From positions 1 to 56,920 of the forward strand of contig JAJHSB010000033.1 of the NCBI GenBank assembly GCA_022684035.1: a DNA stretch of 56,920 bases, read 5' to 3'. The position numbers and the translations under genes are program-made. Numbering within the stretch: position 1 is the first letter of the stretch; every line of letters starts with the position of its first letter. Source of the DNA: Candidatus Acetothermia bacterium. Lineage in GTDB: Bacteria; Bipolaricaulota; Bipolaricaulia; UBA7950. Positions 1 through 7,370 of the stretch are shown one piece after another. The notes under the pieces were generated by a model that saw nothing but the letters and a program-made list of their open reading frames with translations, did not search any database and was not told the origin of the DNA.

Positions 1-451
1 AAATCAGCTCTGCCTCGGCGCGATGATTAGCAAATGTTACGAGGAATGCATCCAGTCCAACTACATAAATGGGGGTTTCTGTATGATGCCACACATGGAC
101 GCGCTGAATTATTCCCGCTGTATCTGTTTTCACGAACAACTTTATCGGTCCAGCCCACCCCACTTCTGTTCCGAGGAAGACGAATCCAGCCAACCGACGA
201 TCAGCGGTATGCAGCGTGTAATAGGCAAAATCATCCTTTGCAGCTGGAATAAATGTCAATGCAGTATCAGCGAGGAAATTTCGTAAATGAATCCGGTGCG
301 GGATAGTCTCGACCTGTTCTGGTATTGGTGCTGATTCTTCGCCGAAGATTCCTGCAAAATAAAGGCCGAGTGCAACTACCGCAATGACCACAACTGCCGA
401 TAATCCAATGATCAATTTGACTTTGTGATTAGCGGAACAACATGATGCCAT
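1..451 (-). CDS. FMN-binding-domain membrane protein, partial (runs off left edge)
   Basis: This frame is open from an ATG at 451 to the window edge (150 codons), so the ORF track misses it. A Shine-Dalgarno GGAGGTG lies about 8 bases upstream of the ATG. The protein begins with a short Cys-rich cytoplasmic stretch (MASCCSANHK), then one membrane segment (about residues 12-33). A soluble part follows whose pattern LAGFVFLGTEVGWAGPIK...HHTETP matches the NosR/RnfG-type FMN_bind family (aGya....GyggpIk.l....g.I.gv.v..h.ETP). The flavin-attachment threonine motif would lie beyond the edge. It is downstream of and co-oriented with the binding-protein gene, 167 bases away, so the two are probably one transcript. 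Such proteins pass electrons to metals or periplasmic acceptors; a role in iron reduction/uptake here is inference from the shared promoter with feoAB. Confidence 0.7.
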   Translation of the reverse strand, partial: MASCCSANHKVKLIIGLSAVVVIAVVALGLYFAGIFGEESAPIPEQVETIPHRIHLRNFLADTALTFIPAAKDDFAYYTLHTADRRLAGFVFLGTEVGWAGPIKLFVKTDTAGIIQRVHVWHHTETPIYVVGLDAFLVTFANHRAEAELI

Positions 452-618
452 TTTGTTGTCACCTCCAAAGTTTTTATGGCAACTAAATTGTTTGGACAGC
501 CTGTTGTATTTATTTGACTAACGATGAGAGAAAGGCCGGCGACCAAAACTTGCACGATTGCTGCCGGCCATTCATCTCATCTCCTTCAAGTAGGCAGAAA
601 GTGCTGTATTAGTCTTAA

Positions 619-1617
619 CTAACGTGCTACAATCCAGTCTACCTTCGCTTCCAGCTCCAAACATATGATGGCCTGTGTCGGAATGAAAACAAAGTTAAAG
701 TTATTTTCTTCCACTATTGCTGGCGCAGGACCACCAGGGAGAGCTGAAGCCTTATTGAATACTCTCGCAAACAACTCGGCTCCCTCCGGACTCATGATGA
801 TATCAGCCGGCCGGAGGTGATACTCAGTCGGATTATCTGGGATTACCAGAAGACCCGGTTTGGCAATCGCCCCTTCTTCAGGCCAAATCACCCCTACCTT
901 GCCATCTCTTACCCTTACGTCCTGTAGAGTAGAAATACCCACTGCCACCGTACCGTTCTTCACTGCTTCTGTAACATGTCCTTGGCTACCTCTGACTGCC
1001 GCAATAGCCATGAGTCGCGTGAAGTTTTCCGCTCCCAAGTGATAAAAGAGGGCCATCATTCCCCAAGTTCCAATGCAACCGGTAGTGGGAACGCCAATTA
1101 TTCGATCAAAATTGGCTAAGGCTTCCATTGTAGATGGTACATCGGCTCGTGCAATCAAAGCAGGGTTATATATGATGACATAAGCATTAACCCAGACTAA
1201 ATGCAACTCTCCGCGTGGATCAGCCAATTTTGCCAACTCCTCGCGAACTGGAAAGCGCCCGGGTAACTCGGCAATAAATGGCCGGGCCATTTCAAACTGC
1301 CGGTGAACCTCACGGTGATTATAAGAAAAGAGTGTTCCTCTCATAATTCTTCCTATCTCAAGTGCTCTCCCCAGGTAACGACGCAAATCTGCTGACTCAG
1401 TAGCAAAGAGTGTCACCGGTGTAGCAAACTGCTCTCTTACAAATGCCACCATGGTATCCCGAAAGCCTCCGGAACCAGTCATATGGATGTGCCCGACTGT
1501 CGGCTCCTCCGCGTGTGCGTATCCGACTACCAATGTTAGTATCAAACTGACTACCAATGTTAGTATCAAACTGAGTGCCATAACGATTGAAATTATCTTT
1601 ACAATTCTGTTTTTCAT
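619..1617 (-). CDS. periplasmic ABC-type substrate-binding protein (metal/iron type suspected)
   Basis: A 332-residue secreted binding protein. The start is supported by AAGGAGAG six bases before the ATG. A long hydrophobic signal peptide ends in YAHA|EE, a normal signal peptidase I site with no lipobox cysteine, implying a free periplasmic protein and so a diderm cell. The mature part has the two-lobed solute-binding look, with hinge-type segments such as VWVNAYVIIYNP and FDRIIGVPTTGCIGTWG, resembling the Fe(III)/thiosulfate class of extracellular binding proteins. The ligand cannot be read from sequence. No permease or ATPase is present in the window; they may follow the FMN-binding gene beyond the left edge. 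The signal-peptide core contains a 24-base in-frame tandem duplication (SLILTLVV twice). Its promoter is nearly identical to that of feoA. Confidence 0.65.
   Translation of the reverse strand: MKNRIVKIISIVMALSLILTLVVSLILTLVVGYAHAEEPTVGHIHMTGSGGFRDTMVAFVREQFATPVTLFATESADLRRYLGRALEIGRIMRGTLFSYNHREVHRQFEMARPFIAELPGRFPVREELAKLADPRGELHLVWVNAYVIIYNPALIARADVPSTMEALANFDRIIGVPTTGCIGTWGMMALFYHLGAENFTRLMAIAAVRGSQGHVTEAVKNGTVAVGISTLQDVRVRDGKVGVIWPEEGAIAKPGLLVIPDNPTEYHLRPADIIMSPEGAELFARVFNKASALPGGPAPAIVEENNFNFVFIPTQAIICLELEAKVDWIVAR
1527..1574. repeat. 24-bp perfect tandem duplication inside the signal peptide
   Basis: Two identical 24-base units (1527-1550 and 1551-1574; unit begins CTACCAATGTTAG) encode SLILTLVV twice in the hydrophobic core of the binding-protein signal peptide. 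The length is a multiple of three, so the frame is preserved. It probably arose by slippage. Confidence 0.9.
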
Positions 1618-2246
1618 TTGATTCTCTCCTTTGTGTTTAGATGTGAAACTTTTGTTAAAGTTAACATCGCAAATGTGTTAGCTCTTCTTTACTTAATCTG
1701 TCCTTAATTTAGCGCCTTTCTCTCACCTCCGTCTGGTTCTGTACCGGGGCGCAGCCATCAACCGAAGAGCTTGTTGCCTGAGTATACTTATGCGAACTGT
1801 TTGCAATAAACAAGAGAAAAATTATTCGCCCGAGCACGAGAGATAACAGAGACCCTCAAAGACAATCTTACCTCTTAGGCACGACAATAAATTTTACCAT
1901 CATCGAGATGATTCTCTCCGAATAATCTCGATAAGCAGGGATCGTTGCTTGGCAACCCTCATCCTGATACTATTCAATGATCTACGTATGGTTTCTCGAT
2001 ATCCGGCTTCTTCCATTGACTTGATATTACTAATGAAATTGATTAGTATTATAAACTAAGGATTTAGGTTTGTCAATCCCATCCAAGCTTGTCTGGAGAA
2101 GGCATTGACAGCTAAATCCTGCTGGATCAGAATAATTGCGTATCATCAATAGTAACAATTGGTCAAGTGAGGCATTCACGGAGATTGGATCTCCAATACG
2201 CTTGCGAAAACCGTAAGACGAAGATTCGAGGTTATTTTCGAAAGGA
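1618..2246. other. intergenic region between divergent operons
   Basis: About 630 bases separate the binding-protein gene from the methyltransferase operon. Apart from the promoter/operator at 1781-1809 and a long leader on the minus strand (about 165 bases before the ATG), no gene, riboswitch or terminator could be supported. The AT-rich stretch 2010-2075 probably carries the rightward promoter, but no convincing -35/-10 pair with normal spacing was found. Confidence 0.5.
1781..1809 (-). promoter_or_regulatory. promoter with 15-bp palindromic operator for the binding-protein operon
   Basis: On the minus strand: -35 TTATTG (1804-1809), 17-bp spacer, -10 TATACT (1781-1786). The spacer holds the palindrome TGCAAACAGTTCGCA (plus-strand 1791-1805; arms pair 6/7 around one central base). 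The same arrangement, in the same register relative to the -10, occurs upstream of feoA. Confidence 0.55.
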
Positions 2247-2822
2247 ATGAACTGGGTAGAAAAGATATGGACTGATAATATACTGATCAGGCAATTGGAG
2301 AAAGTGCTCTCACGCCTGCCCCCGTTGGCCTTCCTCTACTGCCGCCCTTACATCAGAGTCGTTAAGCAGGAGATCAGATTAGCATCCATTACGGATAGGG
2401 ATGTAGTAGTCAACATCGGCTGCGGGGCTGTTCCCTTTACCGCCATCTACCTGGCACGCTTGACTGGCGCCAGGGTTATTGCACTGGACAGGGATAGGGA
2501 AGCAGCCGAATGCGCTCGCAGATACATCAGGGCCAGTGGTCTTGCGGAAATCATAGAGGTTGTGTGGGGCGATGGGGCAGATGCGCCTCAGTACGAAGAT
2601 GCCACTGTGTGGATCGTTGCCCTCCAGGCCGCACCCAAAAGGGACATCCTGGAACACTTCTTGAAAAGCGCTCCCAAAGGGGCGCGCATCATGTTCCGCG
2701 AGCCGAGACCGAAGTTCGCTAATCAGTATGATCAATTGCCCCGTAGCGCCCAGCCTCAATCCGTGGCCAGCCACAACATGGTTACATTCGACAGAACGGT
2801 TCTGTTCACACAAAAGGCATAG
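2247..2822 (+). CDS. small class I SAM-dependent methyltransferase, nicotianamine-synthase-like
   Basis: A 191-residue protein with the Rossmann methyltransferase signature NIGCGAVPFTAIYLA (motif I, about residues 56-70), ALDRD at the end of strand 2 (acidic residue for the SAM ribose) and a later GAR-IMFREP strand. The extended motif I, G(C/S)G.(L/F)P.T...LA, is the hallmark of the nicotianamine synthase family, although true synthases are longer (about 270 residues or more) and this one lacks much of the N-terminal substrate domain. It is the first gene of a three-gene plus-strand operon; the next gene starts 6 bases after its stop. The operon is markedly richer in G+C than feoB next door. 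Whether it makes a nicotianamine-like metallophore or methylates another substrate is unknown. Confidence 0.6.
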   Translation: MNWVEKIWTDNILIRQLEKVLSRLPPLAFLYCRPYIRVVKQEIRLASITDRDVVVNIGCGAVPFTAIYLARLTGARVIALDRDREAAECARRYIRASGLAEIIEVVWGDGADAPQYEDATVWIVALQAAPKRDILEHFLKSAPKGARIMFREPRPKFANQYDQLPRSAQPQSVASHNMVTFDRTVLFTQKA

Positions 2823-2828
2823 AAGAAA

Positions 2829-3840
2829 GTGACACAAATCTCAGTAAGAAAGGGTATCCTCTGGATCGTGGCGATATTGGTGCTTGCCACAATTGTGCTG
2901 GCATCCGGCCTTGACGAGGTTGCCACTGCTCTAGTCCTATTCGATCCCCTGTGGTTAGTTGGGCTCAGTTTACTTCAACTACTGACCATATCCATGACTA
3001 CCCTCGCCTGGCATCTTGCAATCCGTGCCGCCGGCGGCAAAATCAGATTTGGAGAGACACTGAGCATCAACTTGGCCGGCTCCTTCATTGAGAGTGTTAC
3101 ACCATCCAGTAAGTTAGGTGGGGAGGTAGCTAAAATCCACCTCCTGCACCAACACGTCGGGTTGAGCTATCAGCAACTGGCTGCCGTCACTCTGGTCTCC
3201 AAACTGCTCACCCTCCTGCCGTTTCTGGCACTTGCCGGACTTTTCCTCGCCTGGGAGGCAGTCAAGGGGCAGATCGTTTTCCCAGCAGCCGTTGCCTTTC
3301 TGGCACTGAGCGTATTTACCGGGGCGCTGGCCTGGATCTGCCACGTTGAGAGAACAGCGGAGGAAGCCGTACCACGGACAGGTCACATATCAGGTGGAGT
3401 GTTGCATTTTGCTCCGCTTATTCGCCGAGTGTTTGCCTTTCTCAGACAGGCCAGACGAGAATCCAGTCATCTCCTTTCTCGGCGCAGGCGCCTCACTTTT
3501 CTGGCATTGATCTCCATCGTCTGGATCCTCTACCCGGTCAAGGTTCTGCTGGTGACACAGATGCTTGGTATGGAGGTGGAATTCGCAGATGTTGCCACTG
3601 CTACCTATGCGGCCTATCTGGTGAGCATGCTGCCGCTCCTTCCCCGGAGGACTGGGTTCTTTCGAGATAACCATGGCCTTACTGCTAAGCTCTATGGACG
3701 TGTCGTTTAGTGAGGGCCTGGCGGTAGCTCTTCTTGCTCGCCTGGTGACTTTCTGGCTGCCGCTTGGGCTCTCGGCTATAGCAGCCGGTCTGACGGCATT
3801 GAAGGTGAGGCGTGGTCATCAGCATACGGATCCTCTATGA
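2829..3840 (+). pseudogene. lysylphosphatidylglycerol-synthase-type TM protein (UPF0104 family), frameshifted
   Basis: The GTG-initiated frame encodes a polytopic membrane protein of the LPG_synthase_TM / UPF0104 family: at least six membrane segments, the family-type stretch SFIESVTPSSKLGGEVAKIHLL (about 80-105), and AYLVSMLPLLP near the end. After that the frame turns into RRTGFFRDNHGL and stops at 3710. Skipping one C of the CCCC run at 3642-3645 restores PGGLGSFEITMALLLS followed by two more membrane segments, ending at TGA 3838-3840, which overlaps the ATG of the next gene (ATGA). The restored protein is 336 residues, the usual family length. The preserved overlap argues that the lesion is very recent or a homopolymer sequencing error. 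Relatives flip or modify lipids; the role here, between two methyltransferases, is unknown. Confidence 0.7.
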
Positions 3841-4466
3841 ACAAGGAAGAAAGATCCGCAAGATATTCCCCCGAGCGGCGCTCAAACAGGCTACTTGCTC
3901 CGGCTAACAGCATCTTGAATTGGATCGAGAGCCTGGGAGCGCGAGGTCAGAGGTACGGCAAGTGGTACCGCGACAGATTTTACCACCGGCTGGTAGAGAG
4001 AGAACTGAAATCCGCCTGCTTGAAGCCTGGGGCGATGGTGCTTCATATCGGCTGTGGCCCTTTCCCCATGACCGCTCTTTATCTAGCGGAAATGGGATTT
4101 CGGGTTGTGGCAATCGATTATGGCTCGGCTGCGGTGCGCTCAGCCCGCGAGGTAGTTCGACGCTGGTTGCTGGATGAGCGTATTACTGTATGGGAGGCAG
4201 ACGGGAGCGAAATTGACTGCTCCCCGTTTGACGCGGTTTGGGTATCGTTAGTCGTAAACGACAAGCAGAGAATTGTGATCCGGGCACTGCAAACCTTGAG
4301 ACCCGGAGCGTGCGTGCTTTACCGCAACTACCGGGGGCCGCTCACATTGCTCTACCCCTGGCTTGCTCCAGATGACCTCGACCTTGAGTGTGAACACCGA
4401 TGTGTAACCCATGCTCTCGGCAAGGAGACGATCATTGTCTGGCGGAAACTCATAAGAACAGTGTGA
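3837..4466 (+). CDS. second class I SAM methyltransferase, nicotianamine-synthase-like
   Basis: A 209-residue paralogue of the operon's first gene. Motif I reads LHIGCGPFPMTALYLAEMG (about residues 71-89), followed by VVAIDYG and an acidic GSEIDCSPFDAVWVSL strand. The N-terminal 60 residues are basic and helical, with two tryptophans and RDRFYHRLVERELKSA, and could hold the substrate site. Its ATG overlaps the stop of the restored upstream membrane-protein frame, indicating translational coupling of all three. The 3' end converges on feoB with a 17-base overlap. The two methyltransferases are clearly different from each other outside motif I, so they may act on successive positions or form a heterodimer; this is inference. 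Confidence 0.6.
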   Translation: MNKEERSARYSPERRSNRLLAPANSILNWIESLGARGQRYGKWYRDRFYHRLVERELKSACLKPGAMVLHIGCGPFPMTALYLAEMGFRVVAIDYGSAAVRSAREVVRRWLLDERITVWEADGSEIDCSPFDAVWVSLVVNDKQRIVIRALQTLRPGACVLYRNYRGPLTLLYPWLAPDDLDLECEHRCVTHALGKETIIVWRKLIRTV

Positions 4467-6132
4467 ATGCTACGTTTAACATCCCTCCCATGATGAATGC
4501 AATTACTATCGTCGCCATGGCAATAACGACTGCATACCTCACCCCAAATTCCTTCATTAACACCGGGAGAACCGCAGCACAAGGGATGTAGAACAACGCA
4601 ACGATTGCACCCACAATCAGTTGCACCAGAGTTAAATCCAAACCGAGAAGGGCGGTAACAGCCAGCTCTCGCCGCACAATTCCCAAAATCAGCGAGACAC
4701 TCGCTTCAGCCGGCAGTCCCAACAGATCAACTACAATCGGGCGTAAGAATAGACCAATGTGGTAAAGTGCTCCGGATTCATAGAGCATTGCCGCAATAAA
4801 CACACCAAAAATAATCAGCGGTACCGCATCAAGAAGATATGATTTCAGGTGCATCCATACCTTTTTGGCAACCGAGGTGGCATTTGGAATGCGGTATGGC
4901 GGAATCTCCATCAGAAAAGAGGGTGTTGTGCCAGGAAGCATTCTGTTTAATGCCATTCCCACGATGAAGATAAACAGGAAGGCAATAAGGTAAACAAAGG
5001 CCAGGGCAGCGATTGATTTTTCCGCCAAAAGGGCAATAATTGCTCCGGTCTGGGCGGCACAGGGAATTGCCAGGCACATTAGGGCAACAACGATAATTCT
5101 CTCCCGCCGCGTTTCCAGCATCCTTGTCGACAAGATTCCGCCGATAGTGCACCCGAATCCAAGCAGGAAGGGTATAACCGCTCCCCCATGAACACCGCTC
5201 TTGTGAAACAGCGTATCCAGCATGCAGGCTAATCGCGGCAGGTAACCAGTATCCTCCAGTATCGCCAGGACGAGGTAAAACGCCAGTAAGTACGGCAAAA
5301 CTAGTGCGAGCGGCCAGCCAATACCATCGATGAGCACTCCAAAATGGCCGATCAATATCTCACGTATAAACCCCTCAGGAACAACTGCGGTAACAGCATC
5401 TCTTATGGGTGGGAAGATTAAAGTTTCAAAAAAGGGTAGCAAAATAAATTGCCTCAGCCCCATCCCAATCCCAATAACTGCCCCAAATGCCACTAGCGCA
5501 GCAATAATCGCAACTGGGATGCCGGTAGATGGCAGAATAGCCGCATCCTCTATTCTCTCTCGTAAGGTGTGATGACGGTGAGTTAAGGTTTGCACCTGGC
5601 GCACTATATTCCCGATCTCGCTCCATCTTTCATCTTCGGTGCCTTGATAGAGTTGTGATCTGGACTCTGGAATCCGTAGGACGAGCTCCTTAATTCCCTC
5701 ACCTGTTACCGCAACCGTAGGAACAACTGGAACGCCCAGCAGCTCTTCCAGCTTCTCTACATCGATTGTTACCCCCTTGTGCTTAGCTTCATCCCAGAGG
5801 TTAAGCGCCACAACCATCGGAATTTCTTGCTCCAGTAGCTCAAGTGTCAGGCGTAGATTCCGCTCCAGATGAGTGGCATCAATTACATTAATGACCACAT
5901 CACCCTCTTTGACCATCTCTACCGCTATTTCTTCCGCCTTGTTGGTGGGATCGAGCGTGTAAGCTCCTGGCACATCGATTATTTGTGCACTAAGACTCCC
6001 AAATTTTAAGGTGCCTTTTCTAAATGTAACTGTTGTTCCGGGATAATTAGAAGCGACAACATTGATGCCTGTTAGACGGGAAAAGAGAACGCTTTTGCCC
6101 ACATTGGGATTTCCCATCAAGAGTATTTTCAC
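4450..6132 (-). CDS. feoB: ferrous iron transport protein B (short, divergent form)
   Basis: FeoB imports Fe(II) through the inner membrane, gated by an N-terminal G domain. All G motifs are visible: GNPNVGKS (G1, residues 7-14), a switch-I threonine in NYPGTTVT, DVPG (G3) and NLWD (G4). The cytosolic helical linker is short, and the membrane part starts near residue 205 with about eight segments. At 560 residues it is shorter than typical FeoB (650-770). The core membrane motifs are altered: where most FeoBs have LLGFGCNVPAI and PCSARLPV, this one has LLGFGCTIGGI and PCAAQTGAI, keeping both cysteines. The start overlaps the feoA stop (ATGA), so the two are coupled. Expression is expected to follow the palindrome-bearing promoter upstream of feoA. 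Confidence 0.9.
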   Translation of the reverse strand: MKILLMGNPNVGKSVLFSRLTGINVVASNYPGTTVTFRKGTLKFGSLSAQIIDVPGAYTLDPTNKAEEIAVEMVKEGDVVINVIDATHLERNLRLTLELLEQEIPMVVALNLWDEAKHKGVTIDVEKLEELLGVPVVPTVAVTGEGIKELVLRIPESRSQLYQGTEDERWSEIGNIVRQVQTLTHRHHTLRERIEDAAILPSTGIPVAIIAALVAFGAVIGIGMGLRQFILLPFFETLIFPPIRDAVTAVVPEGFIREILIGHFGVLIDGIGWPLALVLPYLLAFYLVLAILEDTGYLPRLACMLDTLFHKSGVHGGAVIPFLLGFGCTIGGILSTRMLETRRERIIVVALMCLAIPCAAQTGAIIALLAEKSIAALAFVYLIAFLFIFIVGMALNRMLPGTTPSFLMEIPPYRIPNATSVAKKVWMHLKSYLLDAVPLIIFGVFIAAMLYESGALYHIGLFLRPIVVDLLGLPAEASVSLILGIVRRELAVTALLGLDLTLVQLIVGAIVALFYIPCAAVLPVLMKEFGVRYAVVIAMATIVIAFIMGGMLNVAFTLFL

Positions 6133-6365
6133 GTTGGCAATTCCTCGACAAGAACCTTCATCGCCATTCCTTTGCCGATGGCAACCTTGGTTCTATCCAC
6201 TTCAACAACAACCGGACCGTTAAACGGCCCAGAACCAACCTTACGAATAGTCTGACCAACTCTGATACCCAGCGACGTAAGGCGTCTCTGGGAGCTGTAT
6301 CCTCCCTCTATCCGCTTGATCACTGCTGCTTTTCCGGTACCCAGTTCCAGTAATTTAGTCTCCAT
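6129..6365 (-). CDS. feoA: ferrous iron transport protein A
   Basis: A 78-residue SH3-like FeoA, the usual size. Family features are the basic RRLTSLGIRVGQTI turn (residues about 27-41), GPFNGPVVVEV and the C-terminal KVAIGKGMAMKVLVEE strand. FeoA helps assemble or regulate FeoB at the membrane. It is the first gene of feoAB; its stop overlaps the feoB start by four bases. The leader is about 110 bases and carries an AAGGAG 17 bases before the ATG plus a nearer weak GTAGGAT. Confidence 0.9.
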   Translation of the reverse strand: METKLLELGTGKAAVIKRIEGGYSSQRRLTSLGIRVGQTIRKVGSGPFNGPVVVEVDRTKVAIGKGMAMKVLVEELPT

Positions 6366-6470
6366 ATCCTACATCCATTGACTCCTTTGATAGATCAACT
6401 ACCAATAATCAGCTTCACGTTAAACTCAGTAATTACCAGTTAGGCCACTTCATATTTATGACACCAATAA

Positions 6471-6507
6471 CCTTAAGGATAATAAATATGCAAACTGTTT
6501 TCAACAA
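6471..6507 (-). promoter_or_regulatory. feoAB promoter with spacer palindrome and CCTTAAGG at the start site
   Basis: On the minus strand: -35 TTGTTG (6502-6507), 17-bp spacer, -10 TATTAT (6479-6484). The spacer contains TGAAAACAGTTTGCA (plus 6489-6503), the same palindrome as at 1791-1805 and in the same position relative to the -10. Directly after the -10 sits a perfect 8-bp palindrome CCTTAAGG (6471-6478), about where transcription would begin. A metal-responsive repressor is inferred; the motif is not a classical Fur or DtxR box. Confidence 0.55.
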
Positions 6508-6687
6508 GCATCGCAAAATTTGTGTAACTGCACAAGTGAATAGACTAAAAGTGGAAGACTAACAATTCCGGATAGACAACAACTTCGAATATATCGACCG
6601 CACAGTAATAATAAGAAGCACTCTTTAGTGAAATGATTTGTAGACCCTCTCTGTTTCGAGCATATTCTAAAGTGAAATTTTTGGCAC

Positions 6688-6715
6688 TTGACACAGGAGG
6701 TGAATATATTATAAT
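6688..6715 (+). promoter_or_regulatory. consensus sigma-70 promoter of hsp20
   Basis: A perfect -35 TTGACA (6688-6693), 16-bp spacer and perfect -10 TATAAT (6710-6715). The CIRCE-like operator begins five bases after the -10, where transcription starts. Confidence 0.85.
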
Positions 6716-6719
6716 ATAA

Positions 6720-6746
6720 TTAGCAGTCAAGAGCTAAGATTGCTAA
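6720..6746. promoter_or_regulatory. CIRCE-like HrcA operator
   Basis: The inverted repeat TTAGCAGTC-N9-GATTGCTAA has the CIRCE layout (consensus TTAGCACTC-N9-GAGTGCTAA): both outer six-base halves TTAGCA/TGCTAA are exact and the spacer is exactly nine. It overlaps the predicted start of transcription, the position used by the heat-shock repressor HrcA. Confidence 0.85.
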
Positions 6747-6771
6747 TTGACAATATAAAAAGGAGGCTACA

Positions 6772-7221
6772 ATGAGAATTACAAGACTTCCAGCAATAGG
6801 ATCATTTGGGATTCACAGTTACCTGAGCCGCTTGTTGGATGAGTTAGTCAGTGACTTCACTGAGGTCGGGTTAGAAGTAGGTACCAAGTTTGGGGCCACC
6901 GATATCTACGAAAAAGATAAGAAGATCTACTTTGAAACCGAACTTCCAGGTGCAACCAAAGACGACATCGAACTCAAAGTCGAGGACGATAAACTACTCA
7001 TCAGTGGTACGATCAAACGGAGCGAAGAGGTGAAAGATGAGAATTACTTCCGCATCGGGCGCCGTTACGGGCAGTTCCAGCGGGTCTTTCCCCTCCCGTC
7101 GCAAGTCGGTGATCACAAAAAGATCAGCGCTAAATTCAAAGACGGAATCTTGCAGGTAGTCGTTCCTCTCCGCGATTCAATCAAAGAGAAGGCAGCGGCA
7201 ATCGATATCAAGATCGAGTAA
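6772..7221 (+). CDS. small heat shock protein, Hsp20/alpha-crystallin family
   Basis: An ATP-independent holdase chaperone of 149 residues, typical for bacterial Hsp20. A variable N-terminal arm (1-45) precedes the alpha-crystallin domain (about 47-140), with DIYEKDKKIYFETELPGATKDDIELKV, the A-x-x-x-n-G-V/I-L consensus as AKFKDGILQVVVP, and FxRxFPLP as FQRVFPLP. The C-terminal extension ends in AIDIKIE. AAAAGGAGG lies 7 bases before the ATG. It is monocistronic: its own consensus promoter with a CIRCE operator precedes it and a strong terminator follows, so HrcA-controlled heat induction is expected. Confidence 0.93.
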   Translation: MRITRLPAIGSFGIHSYLSRLLDELVSDFTEVGLEVGTKFGATDIYEKDKKIYFETELPGATKDDIELKVEDDKLLISGTIKRSEEVKDENYFRIGRRYGQFQRVFPLPSQVGDHKKISAKFKDGILQVVVPLRDSIKEKAAAIDIKIE

Positions 7222-7261
7222 CCACATAAGATTTAGGATTTACACCTAATCACACTTAGAT

Positions 7262-7300
7262 AAAAGGGGCGAAGCCATTGGGCTCGCCCCTTCTTTTATT
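7262..7300 (+). terminator. intrinsic terminator of hsp20
   Basis: A GC-rich hairpin AAGGGGCGA ... TCGCCCCTT with an 11-base loop that can pair further (AAGCC with GGGCT), followed at once by CTTTTATTT. It lies 40 bases after the hsp20 stop. Confidence 0.85.
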
Positions 7301-7370
7301 TGGGTTCTTCGTAGCTTGGAGTTTAGAAAGAGTTCATTTAGTTCATTGGGGCAGAAGAGGCTTATGGCTT

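Larger units (their letters stand above)
6366..6770. other. intergenic region between feoA and hsp20 (divergent)
   Basis: This 405-base AT-rich gap contains the leftward feoAB promoter and the rightward hsp20 promoter with CIRCE. The ORF called at 6545-6730 covers the hsp20 promoter and is a shadow. Nothing else could be supported. Confidence 0.6.

Noticed and set aside
1640-1830. A possible molybdate/tungsten-type or other riboswitch in the long leader of the binding-protein operon
   Set aside because: Short GC-rich segments are present, but no conserved riboswitch core could be matched; it can also be read as a short leader peptide of 11 codons.
6545-6730. 61-codon ORF on the minus strand between feoA and hsp20
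   Set aside because: It covers the hsp20 promoter and CIRCE site, has no Shine-Dalgarno and no protein-like pattern.
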